From NCBI RefSeq assembly GCF_003612555.1, contig NZ_RAZF01000008.1:1-64000 (forward strand): a stretch of DNA of 64,000 bases, written 5' to 3'. Below the pieces are notes generated by a model. It was given only the letters and a program-made list of their open reading frames with translations, made no database searches and was not told where the DNA came from. Positions 26,189-33,988 of the stretch are shown here, piece by piece (position 1 is the stretch's first letter; each line of letters starts with the position of its first letter). A program made the position numbers and the translations under genes. This DNA comes from Acutalibacter sp. 1XD8-33 (GTDB lineage: Bacteria; Bacillota; Clostridia; Oscillospirales; Acutalibacteraceae).

Positions 26189-26802
26189 TTATTGGGGCGG
26201 CACCTATTGATAGCCGCCGCGTCTTTAAAGAGTTTGATCCCAGACATTATTATGTGATCTGCGCTGACGCAGGATATGAAACCGCGCTGAAAGCAGGAAT
26301 CCAGCCAGACTTGATTGTAGGAGATTTTGACTCTGCCAAAGAACCGCCTCCAGAAACCGTAAAGTGTCTTACCTTACCGGTTGAGAAGGATATAACGGAC
26401 ACGATGTATGCCGTATTGAAAGGATTCAGCCGGGGACTTCGTAGTTTTTTGCTGCTAGGCTGTCTGGGTGGAAGCCGCTTTGACCACACGCTGGCCAATT
26501 TGGAAGTGCTCCAATATATTCGAGAGCACGGCGGACATGGGATTATGGCGGACAAAGGCACGAAGATTTTTTTGCTGCATGATGAAAAGCTGAAAATGAC
26601 TGGCATGATGGGGGCGGCGGTATCCGTCTTTCCTTATAACGGCTCGTCCTGTACGGTAAGTTATTCTGGGTTGAAATATCCGTTGAATCGAGAACAGCTT
26701 ACTTGCGGCGGATTTCCCATGGGTGTCAGCAATCAGGTGATTGATGATCCAGCCGAAGTTCGAATACATAATGGAACCGCTTTGGTTGTTGTGGACCAGT
26801 AA
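26161..26802 (+). CDS. thiN: thiamine pyrophosphokinase
   Basis: A 213-residue enzyme that converts thiamine to thiamine diphosphate. Motifs are ICADAGYETALKAG, PDLIVGDFDS, EKDITDTMYAV and LGCLGGSRFDHTLANL, with GVSNQV near the C terminus. Start 26161 has AAAGGG about 9 bases upstream and lies inside rsgA. In B. subtilis the next gene is spoVM, and the same is almost true here (one miniprotein gene between). Confidence 0.93.
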   Translation: MGAEKQACMIIGAAPIDSRRVFKEFDPRHYYVICADAGYETALKAGIQPDLIVGDFDSAKEPPPETVKCLTLPVEKDITDTMYAVLKGFSRGLRSFLLLGCLGGSRFDHTLANLEVLQYIREHGGHGIMADKGTKIFLLHDEKLKMTGMMGAAVSVFPYNGSSCTVSYSGLKYPLNREQLTCGGFPMGVSNQVIDDPAEVRIHNGTALVVVDQ

Positions 26803-26827
26803 CATTTTTAGGACCGCTGTGTATACT
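26799..26827 (+). promoter_or_regulatory. possible promoter for the Cys-rich miniprotein and spoVM
   Basis: GTAACA, 17 bases, TATACT fits a weak SigA promoter. An overlapping reading, TAACATT, 15 bases, TATACTGG, partly resembles SigE (KHATAHT and CATACAHT). The sequence cannot decide between them. It overlaps the thiN stop. Confidence 0.4.
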
Positions 26828-26865
26828 GGAATAACGAGTTCATCAGCCGGGGAGGTTTGGTTTCC

Positions 26866-27039
26866 ATGTCAAAGCATAAGTTCAGGTGTACGTGTATGAA
26901 AGACCGGGACTGTAGAAATATGTGTACTGTCTGCTTTGGACTAGGACTGACCGTCTCCTGCTTTTGCCCTATAGGCTTTGCCATGTTTCTCTCCGCAGTA
27001 ATCTTGGTGGCCTTGGGCGTCTCGTTATTACGGAATTGA
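26866..27039 (+). CDS. small Cys-rich membrane protein, unknown function
   Basis: A 57-residue protein with seven cysteines, of which five lie in a basic N-terminal half (CTCMKDRDCRNMCTVC), followed by a hydrophobic helix (about 28-53) and a short basic end. GGGGAGG lies 10 bases before ATG 26866. I do not recognise a named family. It lies just upstream of the SpoVM-like gene and downstream of thiN, so a sporulation role is possible from position only. The cysteines could bind metal or form disulfides. Confidence 0.55.
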   Translation: MSKHKFRCTCMKDRDCRNMCTVCFGLGLTVSCFCPIGFAMFLSAVILVALGVSLLRN

Positions 27040-27054
27040 AGCGGGGGTTTTAAC

Positions 27055-27144
27055 ATGAAAGTAATCATTCTGGAAAAGCGCAAAGGTTTTTGGGGATTCT
27101 TCCTGCGGAAGTTCTATGGAATACGAAAAACGGAAGAGGCGTAA
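27055..27144 (+). CDS. spoVM: SpoVM-like spore coat anchoring peptide
   Basis: A 29-residue peptide starting MKVIILEKRKGFWGFFLRK and ending in GIRKTEEA. The plan matches SpoVM: a short beta-like start, an amphipathic helix with a run of hydrophobic and basic residues (F-x-x-F-L-R-K-F-x-G-I-R-K) and a charged tail. Bacillus SpoVM has 26 residues; clostridial forms commonly end in a similar 'FGIKK' element. SpoVM recognises the curved forespore membrane and recruits SpoIVA. The position after thiN is conserved in B. subtilis. GGGGG lies 7 bases upstream. It is too short for usual gene calls. A strong terminator follows. Confidence 0.8.
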   Translation: MKVIILEKRKGFWGFFLRKFYGIRKTEEA

Positions 27145-27161
27145 AGCCTAAATACTTACGA

Positions 27162-27203
27162 AAGCTGTTCGGTGAGAAAAGTTTCGCCGAACAGCTTTTC
27201 CTT
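27162..27203 (+). terminator. Rho-independent terminator after spoVM
   Basis: AAGCTGTTCGGTGA pairs with TCGCCGAACAGCTT (one G-U) around an 8-base loop, followed by TTCCTTT. It separates the thiN-spoVM side from the sipL operon. Confidence 0.9.
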
Positions 27204-27214
27204 TGGGGAAGCCC

Positions 27215-27242
27215 GCATATTTCTCTTATGGCTGCATACATA
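27215..27242 (+). promoter_or_regulatory. SigE-type (mother-cell sporulation) promoter for sipL-spoIVA
   Basis: GCATATT, 13 bases, CATACATA: all seven positions match the SigE -35 consensus (KHATAHT) and seven of eight match CATACAHT. It lies between a terminator and sipL, 32 bases before the start codon. SipL and SpoIVA are made in the mother cell in other species, which agrees. Confidence 0.8.
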
Positions 27243-27274
27243 TTAGGTAAGAAAGACAAAGGAGAGGATGCTGT

Positions 27275-28810
27275 ATGCAGGCCCAAATTAAGACCGCGCC
27301 TTACGAATACTTTGACCCCATATTTGACGGCCGTTATGAAGCGCCGGTTGACGCTGAATACAATTTACCGGATTACTGTGCGGATATCCAAAAAATACTA
27401 AAATGCAGAATGGTCCCGGAGATATCATCGTATATTATTTCTGGGGACACTCTAACCTGCGATGGTGTGTGTGACATTCGGGTTCTTTATCTAGACGGCA
27501 AGGGAGATACTGTTCGCTGTTGTGATTTCACAAAAGACTTCACCGCCAGCATCAAGCTGAAGAGCTCTGAGGAAAAAGCTGTCGCCTGCGTGCAGGCCTC
27601 TATCGCGCATTTGACTTGCCGGGCAGTTAGCGCCAGGAGGGTGGATTTACATGCCGCTATCTGCCTGCAGGTGTTAGCTGTGGTGCAGAAAAAAGAGCTG
27701 ATCACATGTAGCCTGGAGGATGAAACCATTGAAAAACGAGGAGAGAGTTTTCAGGCCCATCAAGCTGTAAACGCGGTCTGCCATCAGTTTACCATTGAGG
27801 ACACATTACCTGTCAAAAACGGAAAACCTCCTATTGAAACGATCCTCCGCCGGGATGTTTCCTGCCGGGTCATAGAAAGCAGGATTAGTGAAGAGCGTTT
27901 GACAGTAAACGGTACGGCGGACATTTCTTTCTTGTACACATCTGCTGTCGATAGCAATACTGTGGAAAAGCTGTCGTCTTCCATTGATTTCAGCCAAGTA
28001 ATCGAATGTGCCGGAGCGGAGGAAAGCTGTGTTTGCGACCTGCGTATCGTAACGGGAGAAAGCAGCATACAGCCAAGAGAGGACGACGTGGGAGAATATA
28101 ACAGCGTTAGCGTTGTCATAAAAGTATTCCTTATGGCATTCCTCTATAAATCATGTGAGGTCGAAATTATCGATGACGCCTACTCTGTGAAAGCGCCTTT
28201 GGAACTGCGGTATTCTCAGAGCGTTTTTACACAAATTCATGGAATAACCTCTGAGACACTGAAAAAGAAATGCAGCTTGACAGTTTCTGATGATGAGATT
28301 CAAAAGGTGCTGGATATTTGGTGCGAACAGGATTTGGTCCAGACCATTTGTGAAAAGGCGAAGCTGAACTATCGGGTGAAATATACAGTTTGCATGCTTT
28401 ATATGAATGCACAAGGCAGGATTCTCTATATAGAAAAGCAGTTCGACCACAATTTTACCACAGAGATGGAGAATCCCTTAATTAAGAGGGCTGATACCAC
28501 CTGGCATACTGACATGTGGGAGTACCGGATTGCAGACAGAAACACCGTCGAGGTTTCTGTGGAAACATCCGTAGTTTCTACGCTCTTAAGCCTGAATACT
28601 GTTAAATATCTGACCTCTGCGGCAACAGATGAAAACACAAAGGACTTTGACCTACGGCCTAGGTTCTTAGTATATTACGCTTCACAGGGCGAAAAGCTAT
28701 GGGATATTGCCAAGGGTCATCGGGCGATGCTCTCGGATATTCGGAATCAGAACGAGCTTTTTGACGATATTGTGCCTGAGCCCCGGCCTATTATCATTTG
28801 CAACCGATAA
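27275..28810 (+). CDS. sipL: SipL-like spore coat morphogenetic protein (DUF3794/SPOCS and LysM)
   Basis: A 511-residue protein with repeated SPOCS (DUF3794) segments; each has a 'D..C.V.G..' strand pattern, e.g. LPDYCADIQKIL and GTADISFLY. A C-terminal LysM-like domain occupies the last 50 residues (YYASQGEKLWDIAKGH to PEPRPIII). SipL of Clostridioides difficile binds SpoIVA through its LysM domain and is needed to localise the coat around the forespore. Here spoIVA is the next gene, 33 bases downstream, which strongly supports that job. ATG 27275 follows AAAGGAGAGG. Confidence 0.9.
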   Translation: MQAQIKTAPYEYFDPIFDGRYEAPVDAEYNLPDYCADIQKILKCRMVPEISSYIISGDTLTCDGVCDIRVLYLDGKGDTVRCCDFTKDFTASIKLKSSEEKAVACVQASIAHLTCRAVSARRVDLHAAICLQVLAVVQKKELITCSLEDETIEKRGESFQAHQAVNAVCHQFTIEDTLPVKNGKPPIETILRRDVSCRVIESRISEERLTVNGTADISFLYTSAVDSNTVEKLSSSIDFSQVIECAGAEESCVCDLRIVTGESSIQPREDDVGEYNSVSVVIKVFLMAFLYKSCEVEIIDDAYSVKAPLELRYSQSVFTQIHGITSETLKKKCSLTVSDDEIQKVLDIWCEQDLVQTICEKAKLNYRVKYTVCMLYMNAQGRILYIEKQFDHNFTTEMENPLIKRADTTWHTDMWEYRIADRNTVEVSVETSVVSTLLSLNTVKYLTSAATDENTKDFDLRPRFLVYYASQGEKLWDIAKGHRAMLSDIRNQNELFDDIVPEPRPIIICNR

Positions 28811-28843
28811 AATATAGGGAACAGCCCAGAAAGGAACGAGAGC

Positions 28844-30319
28844 ATGGAGAACTTTAACGTATATAAAGATATACAAGACCGTACCAACGGGGAAATATAT
28901 ATAGGAGTGGTGGGGCCTGTACGCACCGGAAAATCTACGTTTATCAAGAAGTTTATGGACACTGTGGTGATTCCCAATATTCCAGACGGGCTTCAGCGAG
29001 AACGGGCGGTTGATGAACTACCGCAATCTTCAGCAGGGCGTACCATTATGACAACCGAGCCCAAATTTATCCCAGAGCAGGCTGTTTCGGTGCAGATTGA
29101 TAACGAAGCCATGTTTAGTGTGCGGATGATCGATTGTGTGGGATATATTGTGCCCAGCGCCATAGGCTACATAGAAGAGGATCAGCCCCGCATGGTACGC
29201 ACCCCTTGGTTTGATGAGCCCATCCCTTTTAATATGGCTGCGGAAATCGGCACAAAAAAGGTGATTACAGAGCACTCTACGATTGGGTTGGTCATTACCA
29301 CTGATGGCAGCATCAGCGACATTCCCCGGGAAGAGTATGAAGAGGCGGAAGAAAGGGTTATTGATGAGTTGAACCAAACCAACCGTCCTTTTGTCATTCT
29401 ACTGAACTGCGTGGACCCAGGGAATCCGGAATCCAGAGCTCTAGGAGCAAGGCTGTCCGAAAAGTACGGGGTGCCTGTATTGCCAGTAAACTGCATCGAT
29501 ATTACAGAACAGGGCATCAAAGACATCATTGCAAGCCTTCTATATCAATTCCCTGTACGGGAGGTTGCGCTGAATGTGCCAGGCTGGGTAGCCTCTCTGG
29601 GAGCGGATCATTGGCTATATTCTTCTGTATTCGGCATAATCAAGGATTCCTGCGGAATTACTCGTATGCGGGAAGTAAAGTCTATGCTGGAAAGTGTGCG
29701 TGCCTGTGATTCCATTCAAAGTCTCAATGTACGAAAAATTGATCTGGGCAGTGGCTGCGCCCATGTGGACCTGATATTCGATCAGTCTCTGTTCTACAAA
29801 ATCCTCAGTGAAAAGACCGAACTGGATATCAGGGACGAATCAGAGCTTCTGGCTCAACTGATTGAGATGACGCAAATCAAAAAGACCTTCCAAAAACTGA
29901 GCCAGGCATACGACGATGTCCTGGAGTCCGGCTATGGAATTGTTATGCCCGATGTGGAGGAGCTCACCCTGGAAGAGCCCCAAATTTTGAAACAGAATGG
30001 CAAATACGGCATCCGCCTGAAAGCCACGGCGCCATCCATCCATATGCTGAGAACTCAAATTAATACGGAAATTACGCCTATCGTTGGGTCAGAACAGCAG
30101 TCAGAGGAATTGGTATTATACCTATTAAAAGAATTTGAGGAGAATCCTGTAAAGATATGGGAGTCCAATATATTTGGAAAATCCCTGCATTCGCTGGTCA
30201 ATGAAGGAATGCACAATAAGCTATACCGAATGCCCAATGATGCCCGGGAAAAGGTACGCGAAACAATCGAACGCATTATCAACGACGGCTGCAGCGGCCT
30301 GATCTGTATCATACTATAA
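28844..30319 (+). CDS. spoIVA: stage IV sporulation protein A (spore coat ATPase)
   Basis: A 491-residue ATPase that polymerises irreversibly on the forespore surface to form the base of the coat. Walker A is GPVRTGKST at 24-32 (K30), within GVVGPVRTGKSTFIKKFMD, and the Walker B-like MIDCVGY lies near residue 90. The length and the end GLICIIL match B. subtilis SpoIVA (492 residues). AAAGGA precedes the start. It ends in a TAATG overlap with a small membrane protein gene, suggesting coupled translation. Confidence 0.97.
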   Translation: MENFNVYKDIQDRTNGEIYIGVVGPVRTGKSTFIKKFMDTVVIPNIPDGLQRERAVDELPQSSAGRTIMTTEPKFIPEQAVSVQIDNEAMFSVRMIDCVGYIVPSAIGYIEEDQPRMVRTPWFDEPIPFNMAAEIGTKKVITEHSTIGLVITTDGSISDIPREEYEEAEERVIDELNQTNRPFVILLNCVDPGNPESRALGARLSEKYGVPVLPVNCIDITEQGIKDIIASLLYQFPVREVALNVPGWVASLGADHWLYSSVFGIIKDSCGITRMREVKSMLESVRACDSIQSLNVRKIDLGSGCAHVDLIFDQSLFYKILSEKTELDIRDESELLAQLIEMTQIKKTFQKLSQAYDDVLESGYGIVMPDVEELTLEEPQILKQNGKYGIRLKATAPSIHMLRTQINTEITPIVGSEQQSEELVLYLLKEFEENPVKIWESNIFGKSLHSLVNEGMHNKLYRMPNDAREKVRETIERIINDGCSGLICIIL

Positions 30320-30663
30320 TGCAGGATCCAGAGAAGCTGCGGGAAATTGACAGCCTGGGCGAAGAGTTCGATGATTCTTTCCAGGAAGAGGATTGGGAAG
30401 GGCCTGAGGAAAAGTCCCATTGGGGAGGAGCGCTTTTGCTGCAATCGGTAATCTGCGCCCTTGCTATGCTGGCGCTGGTATTTTTTCGGATAACAGACGA
30501 TGAAAGATATCAGGAAATTGCGCAGTGGTATGGGCGGGAGATGTCCCAGGAAATTGAACTGCCTCAATTACAGCGAACAGTCTCAGAGCCGGATCCTACT
30601 CCGGAACCATCGCCTAGTGCTTCTCCGCTAGATTTAGACGGCGCTTCCCAACAATTACTATAA
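30319..30663 (+). CDS. single-helix membrane protein of unknown function
   Basis: A 114-residue protein: an acidic N-terminal part (about 1-40, rich in E and D), one membrane helix (about 42-57, ALLLQSVICALAMLALVFF), then a segment with a conserved-looking YQEIAQWYGREM and a Pro/Ser tail. Its start overlaps the spoIVA stop and its stop overlaps the start of the M50 protease (both TAATG). In B. subtilis the SpoIVFB protease is held by SpoIVFA. This protein has no LytM domain, but its location and topology make it a candidate partner or substrate of the protease. Function is not established. Confidence 0.6.
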   Translation: MQDPEKLREIDSLGEEFDDSFQEEDWEGPEEKSHWGGALLLQSVICALAMLALVFFRITDDERYQEIAQWYGREMSQEIELPQLQRTVSEPDPTPEPSPSASPLDLDGASQQLL

Positions 30664-31265
30664 TGATCAGATTTGCGATTGGACCATGCCCCATAGAAAT
30701 TCATTTTTCCTGTTTCGCGCTGTTTGCTTTTTGCTGTATTTTTACGGGAATGGGCGGCAGCGCGATTTGTTTTGTGTCAGTACTTCTCCATGAGTCCGCC
30801 CATCTGGGAGCAATGTTGAGCTTGCATATGGCGCCAGCCAGGATTATCTTGTCAGCGTTAGGATGCCGGGTGGTCCTGAATAGAGGATGTCATCTATCTG
30901 ATTGGAAACAAGCGATCATTTCGTTGTCCGGGCCTGCCGCAAATTGGCTGGTATTTTTATCCACTTTGATTTTGGGGTTCGCTGACAGTCCTTTGGCAAT
31001 GGTAAATTTGGCCCTTGGCCTAACACATATCCTACCCATAGAACCGTTAGATGGGGGATTCGCATTGAGATACATCCTTCGCAGCCAGTTCGGCGAAGAA
31101 AAAGCAGACAGCGTTAGTAAAGGGATTTCCGTGCTTTTTTTGCTTCCATTGGCTCTATTGGGATTTTATATTCTCCTTCGTACCCAATATAATTACTCTC
31201 TTTTGGCTCTTAGCATCTATCTCATGCTATATTTGGTGTTGGGAAAGGATGAGGCAGCTCCTTAG
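30663..31265 (+). CDS. spoIVFB: M50 site-2 protease, SpoIVFB-like
   Basis: A 200-residue intramembrane metalloprotease with five or six hydrophobic segments. The zinc site is H43-E44-S-A-H47 (LLHESAH), and the third ligand is D130 in LPIEPLDGG. SpoIVFB of B. subtilis (288 residues) cleaves pro-SigK and carries a CBS domain at its C terminus; that domain is missing here, so regulation must differ or the substrate may be another protein. It is translated with the small membrane protein before it and sits in the spoIVA operon, so a sporulation role is probable but the substrate is unknown. Confidence 0.75.
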   Translation: MIRFAIGPCPIEIHFSCFALFAFCCIFTGMGGSAICFVSVLLHESAHLGAMLSLHMAPARIILSALGCRVVLNRGCHLSDWKQAIISLSGPAANWLVFLSTLILGFADSPLAMVNLALGLTHILPIEPLDGGFALRYILRSQFGEEKADSVSKGISVLFLLPLALLGFYILLRTQYNYSLLALSIYLMLYLVLGKDEAAP

Positions 31266-31268
31266 GAC

Positions 31269-31297
31269 TTGCAAAAACGAGAAGAATCCATTATAAT
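31269..31297 (+). promoter_or_regulatory. SigA-type promoter for the radical SAM gene
   Basis: TTGCAA, 17 bases, TATAAT (perfect -10), 24 bases before the start at 31321. It separates the sporulation block from the next genes. Confidence 0.8.
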
Positions 31298-31320
31298 AAG
31301 CAAAAAAGCATGGAAAAGAG

Positions 31321-33171
31321 ATGGATATGTATCCCAAAGAAGTAGAAAGGCTTTTGCAGAAAGTGCAAAAGCCCGGCCGGTATGTAGGTGGAGAGACAAA
31401 ATCAGTTGTAAAAGACAAAAAAGATGTTGACGTGCGCTTTGCTTTTTGCTTTCCCGATCTCTATGAAATTGGAATGTCCCATTTGGGAATCAAAATCCTG
31501 TATGGCGCAATGAATGAGATCCCATATTTTTGGTGCGAGAGGGTGTTCGCTCCTTGGGTGGATATGGAAGCCCAGCTGCGGGAAAATAATATCCCTCTTT
31601 ATGCGCTGGAAAGCGGAGATGCTGTAAAGGATTTTGACTTCATTGGGTTCACTTTGCAATATGAATTAAGCTATACGAATGTGCTGAATATGTTGCGTCT
31701 GGCGGGAATCCCTCTACGCAGCGCGGACCGTACCGAACTCTTCCATATTGTTGTGGGAGGAGGTCCTTGTGCATGCAATCCCGAGCCTTTAGCGGATTTC
31801 TTTGATATCTTCTTTCTTGGCGATGGTGAGGAAGTTGACATAGAGGTGATGGAGCTCTACCGGCAGTGCAAAAAGGAAGGGAGGGACAAACACAATTTCC
31901 TCCTAAGAGCAGCACAAATTGAAGGCGTATACGTTCCATCCCTATATGATGTGGAGTATAATCCCGATGGCACCGTAAAAGCGTATTTTCCCAAGGAAGG
32001 CGCGCCAGCAAAAGTTCGGAAGCGTGTGGTCAATGACATGGACAGTGCCTACTTTCCGGAATCCTTCCCCGTACCTTTGATCGATATTGTCCACGACCGG
32101 GTTTCCGTAGAGGTTCTGCGGGGATGTATACGCGGGTGCCGATTCTGTCAAGCTGGATTTCTTTACAGACCTTTTCGGGAGCGGAGTATTGAAACTATAG
32201 ATAAGCACTGTCGGGCAATGTGCGCTTCCACAGGATATGACGAGATCTCTCTTTCTTCTTTAAGCACCAACGACTATGGCCGGCTGAATGAGCTGCTGGA
32301 CTATTTACACCGTTGGACAGAAACAGAAAAGGTGAGCTTATCACTGCCTTCTTTGCGAGTAGACAATTTCTCTCCTGAGCTGATGAAACGAGTAAACTCG
32401 GTGAGAAAAAGCGGACTTACCTTTGCTCCCGAGGCTGGATCTCAGCGGCTGAGAGACGTAATCAACAAGAATGTGACAGAGGAGGAGCTTCTGCGTACGG
32501 TTAACGTGGCCTTTACCGAAGGCTGGACTCGGATCAAGCTGTACTTTATGATCGGCCTGCCGACAGAAACCATGGAGGATGTTCTGGAAATTGTGGAACT
32601 GGGGAAGAAGGTTGTGGACGCTTTTTATCGCAACAAGGAAAAGCCAAAAGGAAAAGGAGTGGAGGTTTCCCTAAGTGCAGCGGCTTTTGTGCCAAAACCC
32701 TTTACACCTTTCCAGTGGTTCGGTCAGGATACCATGGAAACTTTGCAGGAGAAGCAGCGAGGATTAAAATCTGGAAATCATTCAAAACGAGTGAATGTGA
32801 GCTATCACGGAGCACAGACCAGCTTTTTGGAAGCTGTTTTTGCCCGGGGCGACCGGCGTCTTGGAGGTGTGTTGGAAAACGCATTGAATCGGGGCCTGCA
32901 CTTTGATGGTTGGGATGAGTGTTTTGATTTTGACAGCTGGATGGAATCGTTTGCTGTCTGCGGTGTAGATCCTGCTTTCTACGCCACCCGGACTCGTGCT
33001 TTTGATGAAATCTTTCCCTGGGACCATCTGGACTATGGAATTAGCAAAGAATTTTTGCAGGAGGAATGCAGGCGGGCTTATGAAGCCCAAACCACACCAA
33101 ATTGTCGGGAAGCATGCTCGGGATGCGGCGCTGCTTGCTTTAAAGGAGGGCTTTGCCTTGAAAAACGTTAG
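31321..33171 (+). CDS. radical SAM protein with B12-binding-like N domain (TIGR03960)
   Basis: A 616-residue protein. The N-terminal half resembles a B12-binding domain (VRFAFCFPDLYEIGMSHLG, VVGGGPCACNPEPLADF, FFLGDGEE). The radical SAM cluster ligands are C269, C273 and C276 (CIRGCRFC), followed by the strand FAPEAGSQRLRDVINK. The C terminus has extra cysteines (CREACSGCGAACFKGGLC) that may bind another cluster. The reaction is unknown. In many Clostridia the same pair with DUF2344 lies near ribosomal or RNase genes, and here it is followed by rplS. Confidence 0.85.
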   Translation: MDMYPKEVERLLQKVQKPGRYVGGETKSVVKDKKDVDVRFAFCFPDLYEIGMSHLGIKILYGAMNEIPYFWCERVFAPWVDMEAQLRENNIPLYALESGDAVKDFDFIGFTLQYELSYTNVLNMLRLAGIPLRSADRTELFHIVVGGGPCACNPEPLADFFDIFFLGDGEEVDIEVMELYRQCKKEGRDKHNFLLRAAQIEGVYVPSLYDVEYNPDGTVKAYFPKEGAPAKVRKRVVNDMDSAYFPESFPVPLIDIVHDRVSVEVLRGCIRGCRFCQAGFLYRPFRERSIETIDKHCRAMCASTGYDEISLSSLSTNDYGRLNELLDYLHRWTETEKVSLSLPSLRVDNFSPELMKRVNSVRKSGLTFAPEAGSQRLRDVINKNVTEEELLRTVNVAFTEGWTRIKLYFMIGLPTETMEDVLEIVELGKKVVDAFYRNKEKPKGKGVEVSLSAAAFVPKPFTPFQWFGQDTMETLQEKQRGLKSGNHSKRVNVSYHGAQTSFLEAVFARGDRRLGGVLENALNRGLHFDGWDECFDFDSWMESFAVCGVDPAFYATRTRAFDEIFPWDHLDYGISKEFLQEECRRAYEAQTTPNCREACSGCGAACFKGGLCLEKR

Positions 33172-33808
33172 AGTATGGTTCCAAAAAATTGGCACAGTAA
33201 AGTATATTTCCCATTTGGACCTCACTCGCTGTATGGCTCGAGCCCTCAAACTTTCCAGACTGCCGGTCTGGTATACAGAGGGATTTAACCCACGGATTTA
33301 TATGTCCTTCGCAATGCCCCTGTCTTTAGGCGTCAGCGGAGAAAGGGAGTGCATGGATGTCCGTTTTATGGAAGATGCCGATTTGACGGAGGCAGCCTCC
33401 CGGTTAAGGACATATCTGCCGGAGGACCTTTCTATTTTGGAGATGACCGAGCCTCTTATGACATTTGAGTCCATTGCCTTTGCCGAATATGAATTCCGAA
33501 TAGAGGCGGAAGAACCTTCTCAATTGGCGGAAACGATTGACAGACTTCTGTCATCAGACTCTGTCCTGGTAAAAAAGCATAGCAAAAAAGGCGATAGGGA
33601 AGTAGACATTAAGCCCAGTTTCTCAAATATGAAAAAAAGCATTACAGAAGAAGCACTGGTTCTTCAGGTGCCGCTTCCCTGCACTTTAGAGGGGAGTGTG
33701 AACCCAAATCTGCTTTTAGAGGCATTGAAGTCGCATTGCGGTCTGGACCTCTATGCCCAAATTATCCGCAAACGGCTGCTTACAAAAGATTTTTCCGATA
33801 TTCGGTAA
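33158..33808 (+). CDS. TIGR03936 family protein (DUF2344)
   Basis: A 216-residue protein with the family start VRVWFQKIGTVKYISHLDLTRCMARAL and LSRLPVWYTEGFNPRIYMSFAMPLSLGV. The TTG at 33158 lies 7 bases after AAAGGAGG, inside the end of the radical SAM gene (14-base overlap). The conserved overlap suggests the two proteins act in one pathway, possibly RNA modification, but the function is unknown. It ends 180 bases before rplS. Confidence 0.85.
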   Translation: MKNVRVWFQKIGTVKYISHLDLTRCMARALKLSRLPVWYTEGFNPRIYMSFAMPLSLGVSGERECMDVRFMEDADLTEAASRLRTYLPEDLSILEMTEPLMTFESIAFAEYEFRIEAEEPSQLAETIDRLLSSDSVLVKKHSKKGDREVDIKPSFSNMKKSITEEALVLQVPLPCTLEGSVNPNLLLEALKSHCGLDLYAQIIRKRLLTKDFSDIR

Positions 33809-33815
33809 AAAAATC

Positions 33816-33844
33816 TTGCCATTTACTACAAGTTGTGGTATACT
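33816..33844 (+). promoter_or_regulatory. SigA-type promoter for rplS
   Basis: TTGCCA, 17 bases, TATACT. The predicted start of transcription is near 33851, leaving a leader of about 138 bases. Confidence 0.8.
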
Positions 33845-33850
33845 ATTTTA

Positions 33851-33988
33851 GCATTTGAAGTTCCGCGGGTTTTCTCTTGAGAGGCTTGCCCGTGGGGATC
33901 TCAGCGCGGTATCCCGCGCAAGAAGCGGACAGTCCGCTGCCTTTGCCGGCATGAATGTCTGAAATTATAAATTTGGAGGAATTATCAA
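33851..33988 (+). ncRNA. structured rplS leader (L19-type candidate)
   Basis: The leader contains several hairpins: CCGCGGG pairing with CCCGTGG around a 19-base loop, then GCGCGG/CCGCGC and AGCGGA/TCCGCT, before GGAGGAA at the start codon. Firmicutes are known to carry a conserved leader before rplS, probably for autoregulation by L19. I did not compare it with the known consensus, so the family is only a suggestion. Confidence 0.5.

Noticed and set aside
27090-27401. A 103-codon plus-strand frame over the spoVM end, the terminator and the sipL start
   Set aside because: It crosses a strong terminator, and sipL in another frame has the conserved SPOCS pattern.
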